Shown here: positions 20,446 through 27,782 of the stretch, one piece after another
Numbering within the stretch: position 1 is the first letter of the stretch
Layout: each line of letters opens with the position of its first letter
Assembly: GCF_003633615.1 (NCBI RefSeq)
Contig: NZ_RBKU01000001.1
Location: forward strand, 868,001-932,000
Reading direction: 5' to 3'
DNA: 64,000 bases
DNA from: Mucilaginibacter gracilis
Lineage (GTDB): Bacteria; Bacteroidota; Bacteroidia; Sphingobacteriales; Sphingobacteriaceae
Notes under the pieces: generated by a model
Database searches by the model: none
Seen by the model: the letters and a program-made list of their open reading frames with translations, nothing else
What the model was told of the DNA's origin: nothing
Made by a program: the position numbers and the translations under genes

Positions 20446-21546
20446 CTAATGTTGGATGAAATAATCGAGGTTGATCTTTACTTTTAGATTAGCTCCGAAA
20501 TGATGGGGAACCAAATTCAGGTTTTGCAAACGGCCGACAACAATAGCCGGATGCGTCGCATACTCGCGAGCAACTCGCCGCACCGCTTTTTCGTCCACCT
20601 GCTGTTGATCGATCCCTTCCAAAAAGTCATCCGGGAGTAACCAGTCTCGGGCAAAATCATTAGCTTCCTGTTCTTTTGCAGTGTCATTTTCGACACCTTC
20701 GAATTCTTCAATGAAAATGTCCTTTTTCCCATGAAGCAGGATATGCCCGGCTTCATGATAAAACGTAAACCAAAAATGATCATTGGTCTTGTAGCGATCA
20801 GTGATCTGAATTAAAGGTGTACCACCGACCCAGCGCGCCGCACCGCTAATGGGGGCTTTGGGCAGACTATTGGAAAAAATGACCGCGACACCCGCTTGCT
20901 GACACAAGGATTGCAGGGTCGTCGGGAAGTCTTCCGGCTGGGATACCACTAAACTTTTGATCTCCTGCAGCACAACCTTGAAACTATCCTTTTTAAATTC
21001 AGGGAACTGTTGTTTCCTTAATTGCAGTTCCGCGATTCTTAACCAGGCGGCCATACTGCTCAATAAAGTTTTGTGACTGGGGCTTTTCCTAAAACTGGTT
21101 TGTGCGTAATTTTCGATATATACATTCTCCCATTCAACAGGGGAGACAACACCGTAAAATTGCAGGCACTCCTCGACCATCTCCGTTCCTACATTTCTGG
21201 TTTTCAGATACCCGTATTTTTGTAACTCTTTAATCGGCTGTTCTTTCAGCCAGTCCAGGCATTGCTCTAAAAATTCTTCCTGTTCAATTCTCGCCAACTT
21301 TTCACGGTAATACATTTCCCGGTTCAGCCAGAACTGCATATCAATACCCAGCACCTTTTCCAGTTGCATAGCGGTATTGACCGTAATAGGTGCTTTACCC
21401 GAGATCAGGTCATTGATCTTTCCAGGCGTTTTCCCCATGCGTTCAGCCAATTCGGCCTGGCTCATTTTCAGATACTCGATGGTCTCCAAAATGGTATCGC
21501 CGGGCTTAGTTAACAATTCTCTTTCTATTTTTATATTGCTGCTCAT
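20446..21546 (-). CDS. higA: HigA-type antitoxin fused to ImmA/IrrE metallopeptidase
   Basis: A 366-residue fusion. Residues about 15-80 are a helix-turn-helix antitoxin (SQAELAERMGKTPGKINDLISGKAPIT, then VLGIDMQFWL), as in HigA. Residues about 235-350 carry the ImmA/IrrE zinc motif FYHEAGH with His264, Glu265 and His268, followed by an acidic helix EQEANDFARDWLLP that provides the third ligand. ImmA-type proteases cut repressors in response to a signal, so this fusion could both repress and self-regulate. It follows higB by 20 bases. The symbol is by family; the fused peptidase is the unusual part. Confidence 0.85.
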   Translation of the reverse strand: MSSNIKIERELLTKPGDTILETIEYLKMSQAELAERMGKTPGKINDLISGKAPITVNTAMQLEKVLGIDMQFWLNREMYYREKLARIEQEEFLEQCLDWLKEQPIKELQKYGYLKTRNVGTEMVEECLQFYGVVSPVEWENVYIENYAQTSFRKSPSHKTLLSSMAAWLRIAELQLRKQQFPEFKKDSFKVVLQEIKSLVVSQPEDFPTTLQSLCQQAGVAVIFSNSLPKAPISGAARWVGGTPLIQITDRYKTNDHFWFTFYHEAGHILLHGKKDIFIEEFEGVENDTAKEQEANDFARDWLLPDDFLEGIDQQQVDEKAVRRVAREYATHPAIVVGRLQNLNLVPHHFGANLKVKINLDYFIQH

Positions 21547-21566
21547 GTCTATTCTTTTGGGATGGA

Positions 21567-21899
21567 TTAATGGTAATCTGTGGTATCTATAATCCTGATA
21601 TCAGTCACTTCCAGGGTATCAACGCCACCCGTTTCCTTTTGCGGAACCGGCTCATGGTTGATATCAAATACCAACCGGTGATTCCCTGAAATGTCCAAAG
21701 CCCATTCGCCTTGCATATCACCTGACAGCGGGTGACAGTTTGCCGCAGGGATCTGCATCAGTACTTTCAGATTGGGGGATGCTTCAATATCATCCAATCG
21801 CTGCTGTACTTTTTTAGCCATCGTCCCATAGGCCTTTTTTATCTCGGCCGCAGAACTTAGCTTTTTCCTTATTTTATTTGAACGGTAACTGATGTTCAT
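21567..21899 (-). CDS. higB: HigB-type toxin (RelE/ParE superfamily)
   Basis: A 110-residue protein with the small-toxin pattern: FRSN-type start (MNISYRSNKIRKKL), a middle LxxIPAANCHPLSGDMQGEWALDISGNHRLVF segment and the end IRIIDTTDYH, typical of HigB/killer proteins that cleave mRNA on the ribosome. I chose the start at 21899, because the open frame upstream (to 21968) runs through the operator and promoter. It is the first gene of a three-gene operon (HigB, HigA::ImmA, Beta) with toxin before antitoxin, as usual for hig. Confidence 0.85.
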   Translation of the reverse strand: MNISYRSNKIRKKLSSAAEIKKAYGTMAKKVQQRLDDIEASPNLKVLMQIPAANCHPLSGDMQGEWALDISGNHRLVFDINHEPVPQKETGGVDTLEVTDIRIIDTTDYH

Positions 21900-21912
21900 T
21901 TTAATAATTTTA

Positions 21913-21931
21913 ATTACCGATTTTCGGTAAT
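21913..21931. promoter_or_regulatory. hig operator palindrome
   Basis: Perfect inverted repeat ATTACCGA / TCGGTAAT with a 3-base spacer, directly at the expected transcription start of the hig operon and 13 bases before the toxin start. HigA-type antitoxins repress their own operon at such sites. Confidence 0.7.
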
Positions 21932-21938
21932 ATTTTTT

Positions 21939-21969
21939 CAAAGGTACAGATTGTTTTTGAAAATCCAAA
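21939..21969 (-). promoter_or_regulatory. hig operon promoter (Bacteroidetes consensus)
   Basis: On the - strand TTTG (21966-21969), 19 bases, then TACCTTTG (21939-21946): an exact match to the Bacteroidetes primary-sigma promoter TTG-N19-TAnnTTTG. The palindrome lies just downstream, so a bound repressor would cover the start site. Confidence 0.8.
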
Positions 21970-22061
21970 TTTCAGACTTTTTATATGGCTGATAATGAGT
22001 GTATTTTTAGGCCAGCATAAAACTTATAGGTTATATTTACAGACAAGATCAAAAAATCGAT

Positions 22062-22829
22062 ATGCCTAAACAGAGAATCTGCGCTTATTGCCAAAAGAAA
22101 GCCAAGCTGACCAGGGAGCATATCTGGCCCAGCTGCCTGATCAGCCGCATGCCGGAACTGCAAGTTAATTATTTAGGTAAAAAACACGTTCTAATGGCCG
22201 GCGATTTGGTGGTCGCAGATGTCTGTGCGGATTGCAATAACAAAAAGCTGTCGCCTTTGGATGCCTATTTTTGTTCCTTGTACGACCAATATTTTAAAGA
22301 TTTTAAAGAAGACCTGACACCGTTTACTCTCACCTATGATTACGACCTGCTGCTGCGCAGTCTGCTCAAGATCACTTATAATTCCTCCCGCACAGTGACT
22401 CGTGACTATAATGATTTCGAAACATACCGCGATTATATTTTAAACGGGAATAAAATGCATCCAAACATTCTGGTCAAATTAGATATTGTCCAGCCCACAA
22501 TAATTGACGCCCGTAAATTCTACCCATCCTCTGCTAGGTGTGGAACTATACAGCTTGGCGGCCCAATGCCAAACTTCCTCGTAAGGTTCATTTCGGTCAA
22601 TTCCTTTTATTTTTATATCATCCTATCTAAATCAGCTGTTCTGAAAAATGATATGGAAGAGGAATTTTATCGCATTTTCGACAATATACAGGGTACCATT
22701 GTCCATCCGTACAGGCAAGAAGTTATTGTAGATACCTTTTCGGACATTGACACTCAGGGCAGTCATCAGGATTTACTAGCAAATACACATGATATTTACT
22801 TGGCTTACAAAGACAAGAAAAGAAGATAA
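22062..22829 (+). CDS. HNH-endonuclease-like protein
   Basis: A 255-residue protein. Its N-terminus has an HNH-like zinc layout: CAYC (Cys7, Cys10), TREHIWPS with His20, and CADCNNKKLSPLD (Cys55, Cys58, Asn59/60, Asp67). This matches HNH nucleases of the Cys-bound type; the C-terminal ~180 residues are an unknown domain. It is divergent from the hig operon and the last gene of the cargo. Target unknown. A role in defence is inferred from place and fold. Confidence 0.75.
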   Translation: MPKQRICAYCQKKAKLTREHIWPSCLISRMPELQVNYLGKKHVLMAGDLVVADVCADCNNKKLSPLDAYFCSLYDQYFKDFKEDLTPFTLTYDYDLLLRSLLKITYNSSRTVTRDYNDFETYRDYILNGNKMHPNILVKLDIVQPTIIDARKFYPSSARCGTIQLGGPMPNFLVRFISVNSFYFYIILSKSAVLKNDMEEEFYRIFDNIQGTIVHPYRQEVIVDTFSDIDTQGSHQDLLANTHDIYLAYKDKKRR

Positions 22830-23385
22830 AAAGGCGGTCAGTACTATAACCAATTTCCTCTTTTTAATTAAGAGGATCATACTTCTTAATACTTGGGCGA
22901 TTAATTATGTAAATTTTGAATGACCATTTTGAACCGATTGATGAATGTTCAATATCTACCGTGTTCAATTATTGATAACTATTTATTATCATATCCCATT
23001 GATAGCTTTTTTAAAAGCATTGACATTTCATTGTTTGAAAAATCAATGCTTGGGGTGCATTGGCAGTCTGCTTAACGGTCATCAGACATTATGCATGTAC
23101 TGTTAAAGGTACTATTGGGAAATCCCTCTTTCTTCAATACGAGAATGAGATTTACAAATCCAAATCGTCGATTAAATGCCAATCAGACAGGAAATAGTTT
23201 GAGATTTGTACAGTAGCCACCACAAACAAAAACAGGCCTCTTTCTATCTAAAAGGCACATTTCGTGGCATAGGGCCATTTCGTCGGGCTGTTCTGTCGAT
23301 GGGTTTTATTCAATTTTTTGTTTAACTCCGCGTAATTACGTTACAAATACGTTACGATCTTTTTGCGCCTAAAGCATTGCCTTGC
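22830..23385. other. Non-coding right edge of cargo
   Basis: About 555 bases without a convincing gene. AAGCATTGA (23015-23023) and its complement (23043-23051) form a hairpin with a 19-base loop. From about 23226 to 23365 the sequence resembles, inverted, the region between tRNA-Asn and the integrase (see the separate entry). Confidence 0.45.
23226..23365 (+). repeat. Relic of an integrase leader, inverted relative to the resident one
   Basis: On the + strand this stretch resembles the complement of 25145-25290, the leader between tRNA-Asn and the integrase. Best-matching part: TTTTTTGTT...AAC...GTTACAAATA.GT.AC, about 32 of 42 positions by eye, equal spacing without gaps; the outer part is weaker. 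The integrase gene that should follow is missing; the PH-gene repeat starts about 10-20 bases later. Confidence 0.55.
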
Positions 23386-23497
23386 CATCCGGAATTAGTT
23401 AATCAGCTTGGCGAGGCGGTCCGGCGCGCAAGGCAAAACAATAAAATTTTAGAATTGAGCTAAGGATTTGGTTATCAGCGACGTTGCATCTGCATAT
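23386..23497 (+). repeat. Right copy of ~112-bp imperfect direct repeat bounding the cargo island
   Basis: Imperfect copy of 12944-13056. It contains the last ~75 bases of a PH-domain gene without the rest of the gene, so it is a duplicated or recombined remnant. Its 3' end overlaps the 3' end of the small membrane gene on the other strand. Confidence 0.85.
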
Positions 23498-23702
23498 GGT
23501 GGCGAAACAGGCGCTCCTGGCTTTCCCTTAACTCCGTTTTCCGGTTACGGTGACGCACCCAGGCGGCAAACAGTGACCATACTATACCCGCGACTACAAA
23601 TGCAGTTATGTAACCGGTTAAGAGGTTTTTTGAAAACAAAGCTCCCCAAAATGCGCCGGTTGTAATAAACACGGCTAAAACAAAAAAGATGAACGTTCTC
23701 AT
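23475..23702 (-). CDS. Small two-helix membrane protein
   Basis: A 75-residue protein with two membrane helices (about residues 4-22 and 28-48) and a strongly basic, glutamine-rich C-terminal tail (RHRNRKTELRESQERLFRHHMQMQRR). No known family is recognised. The 3' end lies in the 112-bp repeat. In the assumed ancestral element it would directly follow, convergently, the PH-domain gene. Coding status is likely but not certain. Confidence 0.5.
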   Translation of the reverse strand: MRTFIFFVLAVFITTGAFWGALFSKNLLTGYITAFVVAGIVWSLFAAWVRHRNRKTELRESQERLFRHHMQMQRR

Positions 23703-23765
23703 AAGTCTAAATTGCTAATTAATTTAGTTAATTCCAAAAGAAATTTTCCTCAAATAATGATTATT

Positions 23766-23795
23766 AAAGGCCCTGATATTTTATACCGGGCCTTT
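23766..23795 (-). terminator. Terminator of integrase gene
   Basis: AAAGGCCC / GGGCCTTT stem with a 14-base AT-rich loop, just beyond the stop of the integrase. The flanks are AT-rich, and it could also stop transcription from the other side. Confidence 0.65.
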
Positions 23796-23807
23796 CTTCT
23801 TGACTTT

Positions 23808-25127
23808 TCATGCCTGTAACTTCGGTAATTCAATTTGGTTAAACAAAATTCTTACAGTTGCAAAGGGATCATCGTCCTGTTTCTTATCCAAACTCCTTAA
23901 TAGATTAAGCACGGCATCCTGTACCTCATCTACAATACTCCAATCCTTATCCAAATAAATATCAGTCGTAGTTCGCCCATGATCTACATGATTAAGCGCT
24001 AACGCAACATCATCTTTGGACATCCTGCATTTGTTTCGAGCAAGGTTGCCAAAAGTGTGTCGTGCCCAATAATAGGTTATCCCCGATAATTCCGTTGTTT
24101 TACACACCTCGACCATCCCCTCACTTAATGCTGCATTTAAGTTTCCTATCGTAGCATATCTTTCACCCAGGCAATCACCATATTTTGAAAGTAGACCAAC
24201 AGCCTCAGACGGTACCTGAATACTGATAAAAGCCTTGTCCTTACGTTTTCCTTTAGTCTTTGAGCGGTTGTATTCCATCCGTCCATTGCGTACTACATAT
24301 CGCGAATGGTACAGATCAACAGCGTTGATACCGCATAGATAGAACGACAGCATAAACATGTCTCTGGCAAGTTCTGCCCGGCTACCCGCCTTGACCTTAC
24401 AATCCCTAATCAATTTTACTTGTTCAATTTCGATGTTACGTTTCTTGGTTTCCGGGGCATCAACAATCTTATACTCCGTAAAGGGACTATAAGTAATCAA
24501 GGTGATTCCTAACGATGGTTTATTGTAATAAGCCATTGCTGCGGAAAACAAACCCCTGAAGTCTCTTAGATAATTATGTACGCTTGCATCGGATATGCCT
24601 TTGGTCTCTATTGTATAGGTTTTACCAAATTGATTAGTGCGTTCCATTTTCCTGGTACCTCTTAAATACCGTTCATACGCATAGAGAGTTCTCAAAGTAA
24701 TTTCTTCTATAGGTAATGACTTCCTGTTAAAAAAATCCTGTAAACTATTGGCAACCGTGTTATAGTTGGTAGCGCTCTTAGCCTGGCCATTTACTTTTAA
24801 CGTATTGATATGGATTTGACAGAATTGAAGAAAATCCACACCCTCATTCGATTTTAATAGGTAATCCCTTAAGTCCTTAGCCGTGTAATAATCAAGTTTA
24901 CTACCGAGCCTGCTTATTTCTTCGCGGTAGCTATCAAGGGTATTGTTTAAAACCTTCAAGATAAAAGTGTCCTTTATCTCTAATGATTTTGTGAGTTTTT
25001 TATCAGTTACATAATGCTCTGTATCTATAAAAACCCGTTCTGTTTTGTGGTAAACGCAAATTTTTACGTTGTAGGTACCATCTGCCTTTTTGTGGTGCTT
25101 AAATACTTTAGCGCTTAAAGTGGCCAT
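23808..25127 (-). CDS. Tyrosine recombinase (ICE integrase)
   Basis: A 439-residue integrase of the Bacteroidetes type: arm-binding N-terminus (about 1-95), SAM-like core-binding domain (about 100-205) and catalytic domain (about 230-415). Visible active-site parts: Arg356 in YWARHTF, His380 in LNHVDH and nucleophile Tyr391 in DIYL. At the place of the first catalytic Arg stands Asn268 (CGINAVDL), and Tyr353 replaces the usual box II His. Loss of the first Arg is known in CTnDOT-type integrases. It integrates the element at tRNA-Asn, whose 3' end is 192 bases upstream. Confidence 0.9.
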   Translation of the reverse strand: MATLSAKVFKHHKKADGTYNVKICVYHKTERVFIDTEHYVTDKKLTKSLEIKDTFILKVLNNTLDSYREEISRLGSKLDYYTAKDLRDYLLKSNEGVDFLQFCQIHINTLKVNGQAKSATNYNTVANSLQDFFNRKSLPIEEITLRTLYAYERYLRGTRKMERTNQFGKTYTIETKGISDASVHNYLRDFRGLFSAAMAYYNKPSLGITLITYSPFTEYKIVDAPETKKRNIEIEQVKLIRDCKVKAGSRAELARDMFMLSFYLCGINAVDLYHSRYVVRNGRMEYNRSKTKGKRKDKAFISIQVPSEAVGLLSKYGDCLGERYATIGNLNAALSEGMVEVCKTTELSGITYYWARHTFGNLARNKCRMSKDDVALALNHVDHGRTTTDIYLDKDWSIVDEVQDAVLNLLRSLDKKQDDDPFATVRILFNQIELPKLQA

Positions 25128-25292
25128 AAATCAGTGATTTAACCACGAAACTCTGTTACATATTTGTAACAAAACCCCGTGAAGTTTAACAAAAAACCCT
25201 GTAAAACCTAAAATTTGAAAGTATAGCCTCTGATAAGTCAGAATGACAAAAAGTGCATTTTTTGCACTAAATAGGCCATTTTTGTATAAAAA
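25128..25292. promoter_or_regulatory. Integrase leader and probable attachment-end region
   Basis: Region between integrase and tRNA-Asn. It contains inverted repeats GTTACA/TGTAAC at 25154-25169 and AGTGCA/TGCACT at about 25252-25268, which may bind integrase or excision factors. The integrase promoter must be here. Confidence 0.45.
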
Positions 25293-25316
25293 AAGCCCCA
25301 CAGACATGTGGGGCTT
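25293..25316 (-). terminator. Terminator downstream of tRNA-Asn
   Basis: Perfect 10-bp stem AAGCCCCACA / TGTGGGGCTT with a 4-base loop, followed on the - strand by a run of seven T: a classical intrinsic terminator, 2 bases beyond the tRNA. Confidence 0.85.
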
Positions 25317-25318
25317 GG

Positions 25319-25393
25319 CTCCTGAGGCTGGGCTCGAACCAGCGACCCTCTGATTAACAGTCAGATGCTCTAACCAGCTGAGCTACTCAGGAG
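25319..25393 (-). tRNA. tRNA-Asn (GTT)
   Basis: A complete cloverleaf on the - strand: acceptor CTCCTGA/TCAGGAG, D-arm AGCTCAGCTGG, anticodon loop CTGTTAA with GTT, and T-arm GGTTCGAGCC. 75 bases, no CCA encoded. Its 3' end is the presumed insertion site of the ICE. Confidence 0.95.
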
Positions 25394-25479
25394 TGTTTTC
25401 CTGTTTGGAGTGGGGCAAAAGTATGATTATTCATCTAATTTCACAATATTTGTACAAAAAAAATTTAAAAAAATTATAA

Positions 25480-26397
25480 ATGAGTTTAGTTGTTATTGGT
25501 ACTGTGGCATTTGACGCCATTGAAACGCCTTTTGGTAAAACAGATAAAATTGTTGGCGGTGCTGCTACTTACGCAAGTTTGGCTGCATCTTACTTTTACG
25601 ATAAAGTTAAAATTGTGGCCGTTGTAGGCGACGATTTCCCTGCTTTTGAAATTGAAGAACTTAACAATCACTACATTAACACCGAAGGTTTACAGGTTAA
25701 AGCGGGCCAAAAATCGTTCTTTTGGGCTGGCAGGTATCATAACGACATGAACAGCCGCGATACATTAGTAACCGAACTTAATGTTTTGGCCGATTTTGAT
25801 CCCATTATTCCCGAAAGCTATCAGGATTGCGAATACCTGATGCTGGGCAACCTCACACCGCAAATTCAGCAAACGGTTATTGAACGCTTACATAAGCGCC
25901 CTAAACTCATTGTGATGGATACCATGAACTTTTGGATGGACATTGCGATGGACGACCTCCTAAAAACTATCAGCATGGTTGATGTGCTAACTATTAACGA
26001 TGCCGAGGCCCGCCAGCTTTCGGGAGAGTACTCCTTGGTTAAGGCCGCTAAAAAGATACTCGCTATGGGCCCTAAATACCTCATCATTAAAAAAGGTGAG
26101 CACGGCGCGCTGTTGTTTAGCGACGATTTGATCTTCTCGGCACCAGCCCTGCCACTGGCCGACGTTTTCGACCCAACAGGCGCGGGCGATACCTTTGCCG
26201 GAGGCTTTATTGGCTACCTGGCCAAAGTTGGCACCGTTAACTTCAACAACATGAAAAATGCCATCATCTACGGCTCGGCACTGGCTTCGTTTTGCGTAGA
26301 GAAGTTTGGCACCGAACGCTTAAAAAGCTTAACCGAAGACGATGTAAAAGCACGCATACAGCAGTTTGTGCGCCTTTCGTCTTTCGTTATCGAATAA
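25480..26397 (+). CDS. PfkB-family sugar/nucleoside kinase
   Basis: A 305-residue kinase. The N-terminus GGAATYASLAA and the C-terminal signature DPTGAGDTFAGG (residues 231-242, catalytic base Asp237) define the PfkB/ribokinase family. This family phosphorylates sugars or nucleosides; the substrate cannot be read from the sequence. First host gene next to tRNA-Asn. The start directly follows a long A-run rather than a Shine-Dalgarno, normal for Bacteroidetes. Confidence 0.9.
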   Translation: MSLVVIGTVAFDAIETPFGKTDKIVGGAATYASLAASYFYDKVKIVAVVGDDFPAFEIEELNNHYINTEGLQVKAGQKSFFWAGRYHNDMNSRDTLVTELNVLADFDPIIPESYQDCEYLMLGNLTPQIQQTVIERLHKRPKLIVMDTMNFWMDIAMDDLLKTISMVDVLTINDAEARQLSGEYSLVKAAKKILAMGPKYLIIKKGEHGALLFSDDLIFSAPALPLADVFDPTGAGDTFAGGFIGYLAKVGTVNFNNMKNAIIYGSALASFCVEKFGTERLKSLTEDDVKARIQQFVRLSSFVIE

Positions 26398-26406
26398 TAA
26401 AAACCA

Positions 26407-26480
26407 AAAGCAAGAGTTAAGATACAAGGCTAAATTCAAACATCTCGTATCTTGATTCTTGCTTCTTAACTCCTGCATCT
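26407..26480. repeat. Degenerate dispersed repeat with inverted arms
   Basis: GCAAGAGTTAAGATAC and a near-complement (14 of 16) form a hairpin between the kinase and reductase genes. A similar 'AGCAAGAGTTAAGA...GATTCTTGCATCTTGACTC' arrangement occurs at about 42750-42820 in the rrn spacer. Confidence 0.5.
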
Positions 26481-26493
26481 CAATAACACAGCT

Positions 26494-27480
26494 ATGAAAT
26501 ACCGCGAATTAGGCAATACCGGCGAACAACTTTCGGCAATTGGTTTGGGCTGCATGGGCATGACGCATGCTTACGGCGACCGTAACGACGACGAATCTAT
26601 CAACGTGCTTAACCTGGCACTCGATCTGGGTATCAACTTTTGGGATACAGCCGATATTTACGGCCCGCACACCAACGAACAACTCATAGCCCGGGTATTG
26701 GCACCAAACCGCTCCAAAGTGTTTATAGCTACCAAATTTGGCTTCCTGGAGAGCGGGGCTTACGACCGATCTTTTGACGCATCTCCCGCTTATGCCCAAA
26801 AAGCTGTTGAAGCCAGTTTAAAACGCCTTAATGTTAATGTGATTGATTTGTATTACGCCCATCGCATTGACCCTAACATACCGCTCGAAGAGATGATAGG
26901 CGGCATGGCCGAACTGGTTAAACAAGGCAAGGTGCGCTACCTTGGCTTGTCCGAAGCGTCGGCAGATACCCTTGCCCGTGCCTGCAAGGTTCATCCCATT
27001 GCGGCATTACAAAGCGAATACTCCCTGTTAACCCGCGACCCGGAAGACAAAATAATACCGGCTTGCCGCCAACTGGGTATTGGTTTTATACCCTTTAGTC
27101 CGCTTTCGCGGGGACTGGTAACCGCCACACTGCCCGCAGATGCCAACCAATTAAACGCTACCGATTTTCGCCATACTATCCCGCGCTTTCAGGGCGAGTT
27201 TCTGGATAACAACAACAAACTAGTTATCGATTTTGCCCAACTTGCTGCCGATAAAGGTTGCACACCAGCCCAACTGGCCTTGGCCTGGGTATTGGCCCAG
27301 GGCGATGGCATTATCCCAATCCCCGGCACAAAAAAAACAAAGTACCTTAAAGAAAACGCCGACGCGGTGGATATTGAATTAACCCCGTTTGACTTTACAG
27401 CCATTAACGACGTACTCAAAAAACACCCCAACACCGGGCCCCGCTACACCGAAGCCGGCATGAAACTGGTAGACAAATAA
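26494..27480 (+). CDS. Aldo/keto reductase
   Basis: A 328-residue NADPH-dependent oxidoreductase with the (beta/alpha)8 pattern and the catalytic tetrad Asp51, Tyr56, Lys81 and His123 ([22 protein letters not shown]). The C-terminal [15 protein letters not shown] is the cofactor-binding segment. It resembles the AKR13-like group that reduces aldehydes. It stands alone, 96 bases after the kinase, with a hairpin terminator after it. Confidence 0.92.
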   Translation: MKYRELGNTGEQLSAIGLGCMGMTHAYGDRNDDESINVLNLALDLGINFWDTADIYGPHTNEQLIARVLAPNRSKVFIATKFGFLESGAYDRSFDASPAYAQKAVEASLKRLNVNVIDLYYAHRIDPNIPLEEMIGGMAELVKQGKVRYLGLSEASADTLARACKVHPIAALQSEYSLLTRDPEDKIIPACRQLGIGFIPFSPLSRGLVTATLPADANQLNATDFRHTIPRFQGEFLDNNNKLVIDFAQLAADKGCTPAQLALAWVLAQGDGIIPIPGTKKTKYLKENADAVDIELTPFDFTAINDVLKKHPNTGPRYTEAGMKLVDK

Positions 27481-27488
27481 CCCATAAA

Positions 27489-27526
27489 GCTAAATCCCCA
27501 TTCAAAATTGATTGAGTGGGGATATT
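27489..27526 (+). terminator. Terminator after aldo/keto reductase
   Basis: ATCCCCA and TGGGGAT arms around an AT-rich loop, shortly after the stop codon; AT-rich tail. Confidence 0.5.
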
Positions 27527-27782
27527 TCAAGAATTATTGCAAATTACAGACTTAGAAGTAGCAAATAACAGCACGAGGATTAGTCCGAGCGATTTCTGCC
27601 ATGAGTAAGGTAAGGCACCTACTAATTGACTGGTTCTTTTCTACCGACCTGTAACTCCTGCGGAGTTTAGAATGAGTATTGTCAGAAATCTGCTGCATCC
27701 AACGGTAAGTTGTAGTTTTGTTGGATGCAGAAGATTTCTCCTTCGTAGGGGACGACAATAATATTTTATAATTTCCTAATCG
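27527..27782. other. Intergenic region with long hairpin element
   Basis: No convincing gene. Holds the 20-bp-arm hairpin of 27684-27739. An open frame of 68 codons (27552-27758, -) runs through the hairpin and looks non-coding. Confidence 0.4.
27684..27739. repeat. Long inverted repeat (20-bp arms, one mismatch)
   Basis: Arms 27684-27703 and 27720-27739 (AGAAATCTxCTGCATCCAAC and its complement) with a 16-base loop. It does not end in a T run. It may be a short interspersed repeat or the remnant of a small mobile element. Confidence 0.7.

Larger units (their letters stand above)
1..25318. mobile_element. Integrative and conjugative element (integrase-proximal part)
   Basis: The left part of the window is an ICE of the Bacteroidetes type: traM and traN remnants, a coupling-protein ATPase, a giant methylase-helicase, a cargo island and a tyrosine integrase next to tRNA-Asn. 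The integrase starts at 25127 and faces the tRNA, whose 3' end is at 25319; this is the usual layout of an element inserted into the 3' end of a tRNA gene. The other end, the relaxase and the rest of the transfer genes lie outside the window to the left. The boundary at 25319 is inferred; no second att copy is visible here. Confidence 0.85.

Noticed and set aside
1..25318. CRISPR array or cas genes in the ICE cargo
   Set aside because: No regularly spaced direct repeats and no Cas-like proteins are visible.
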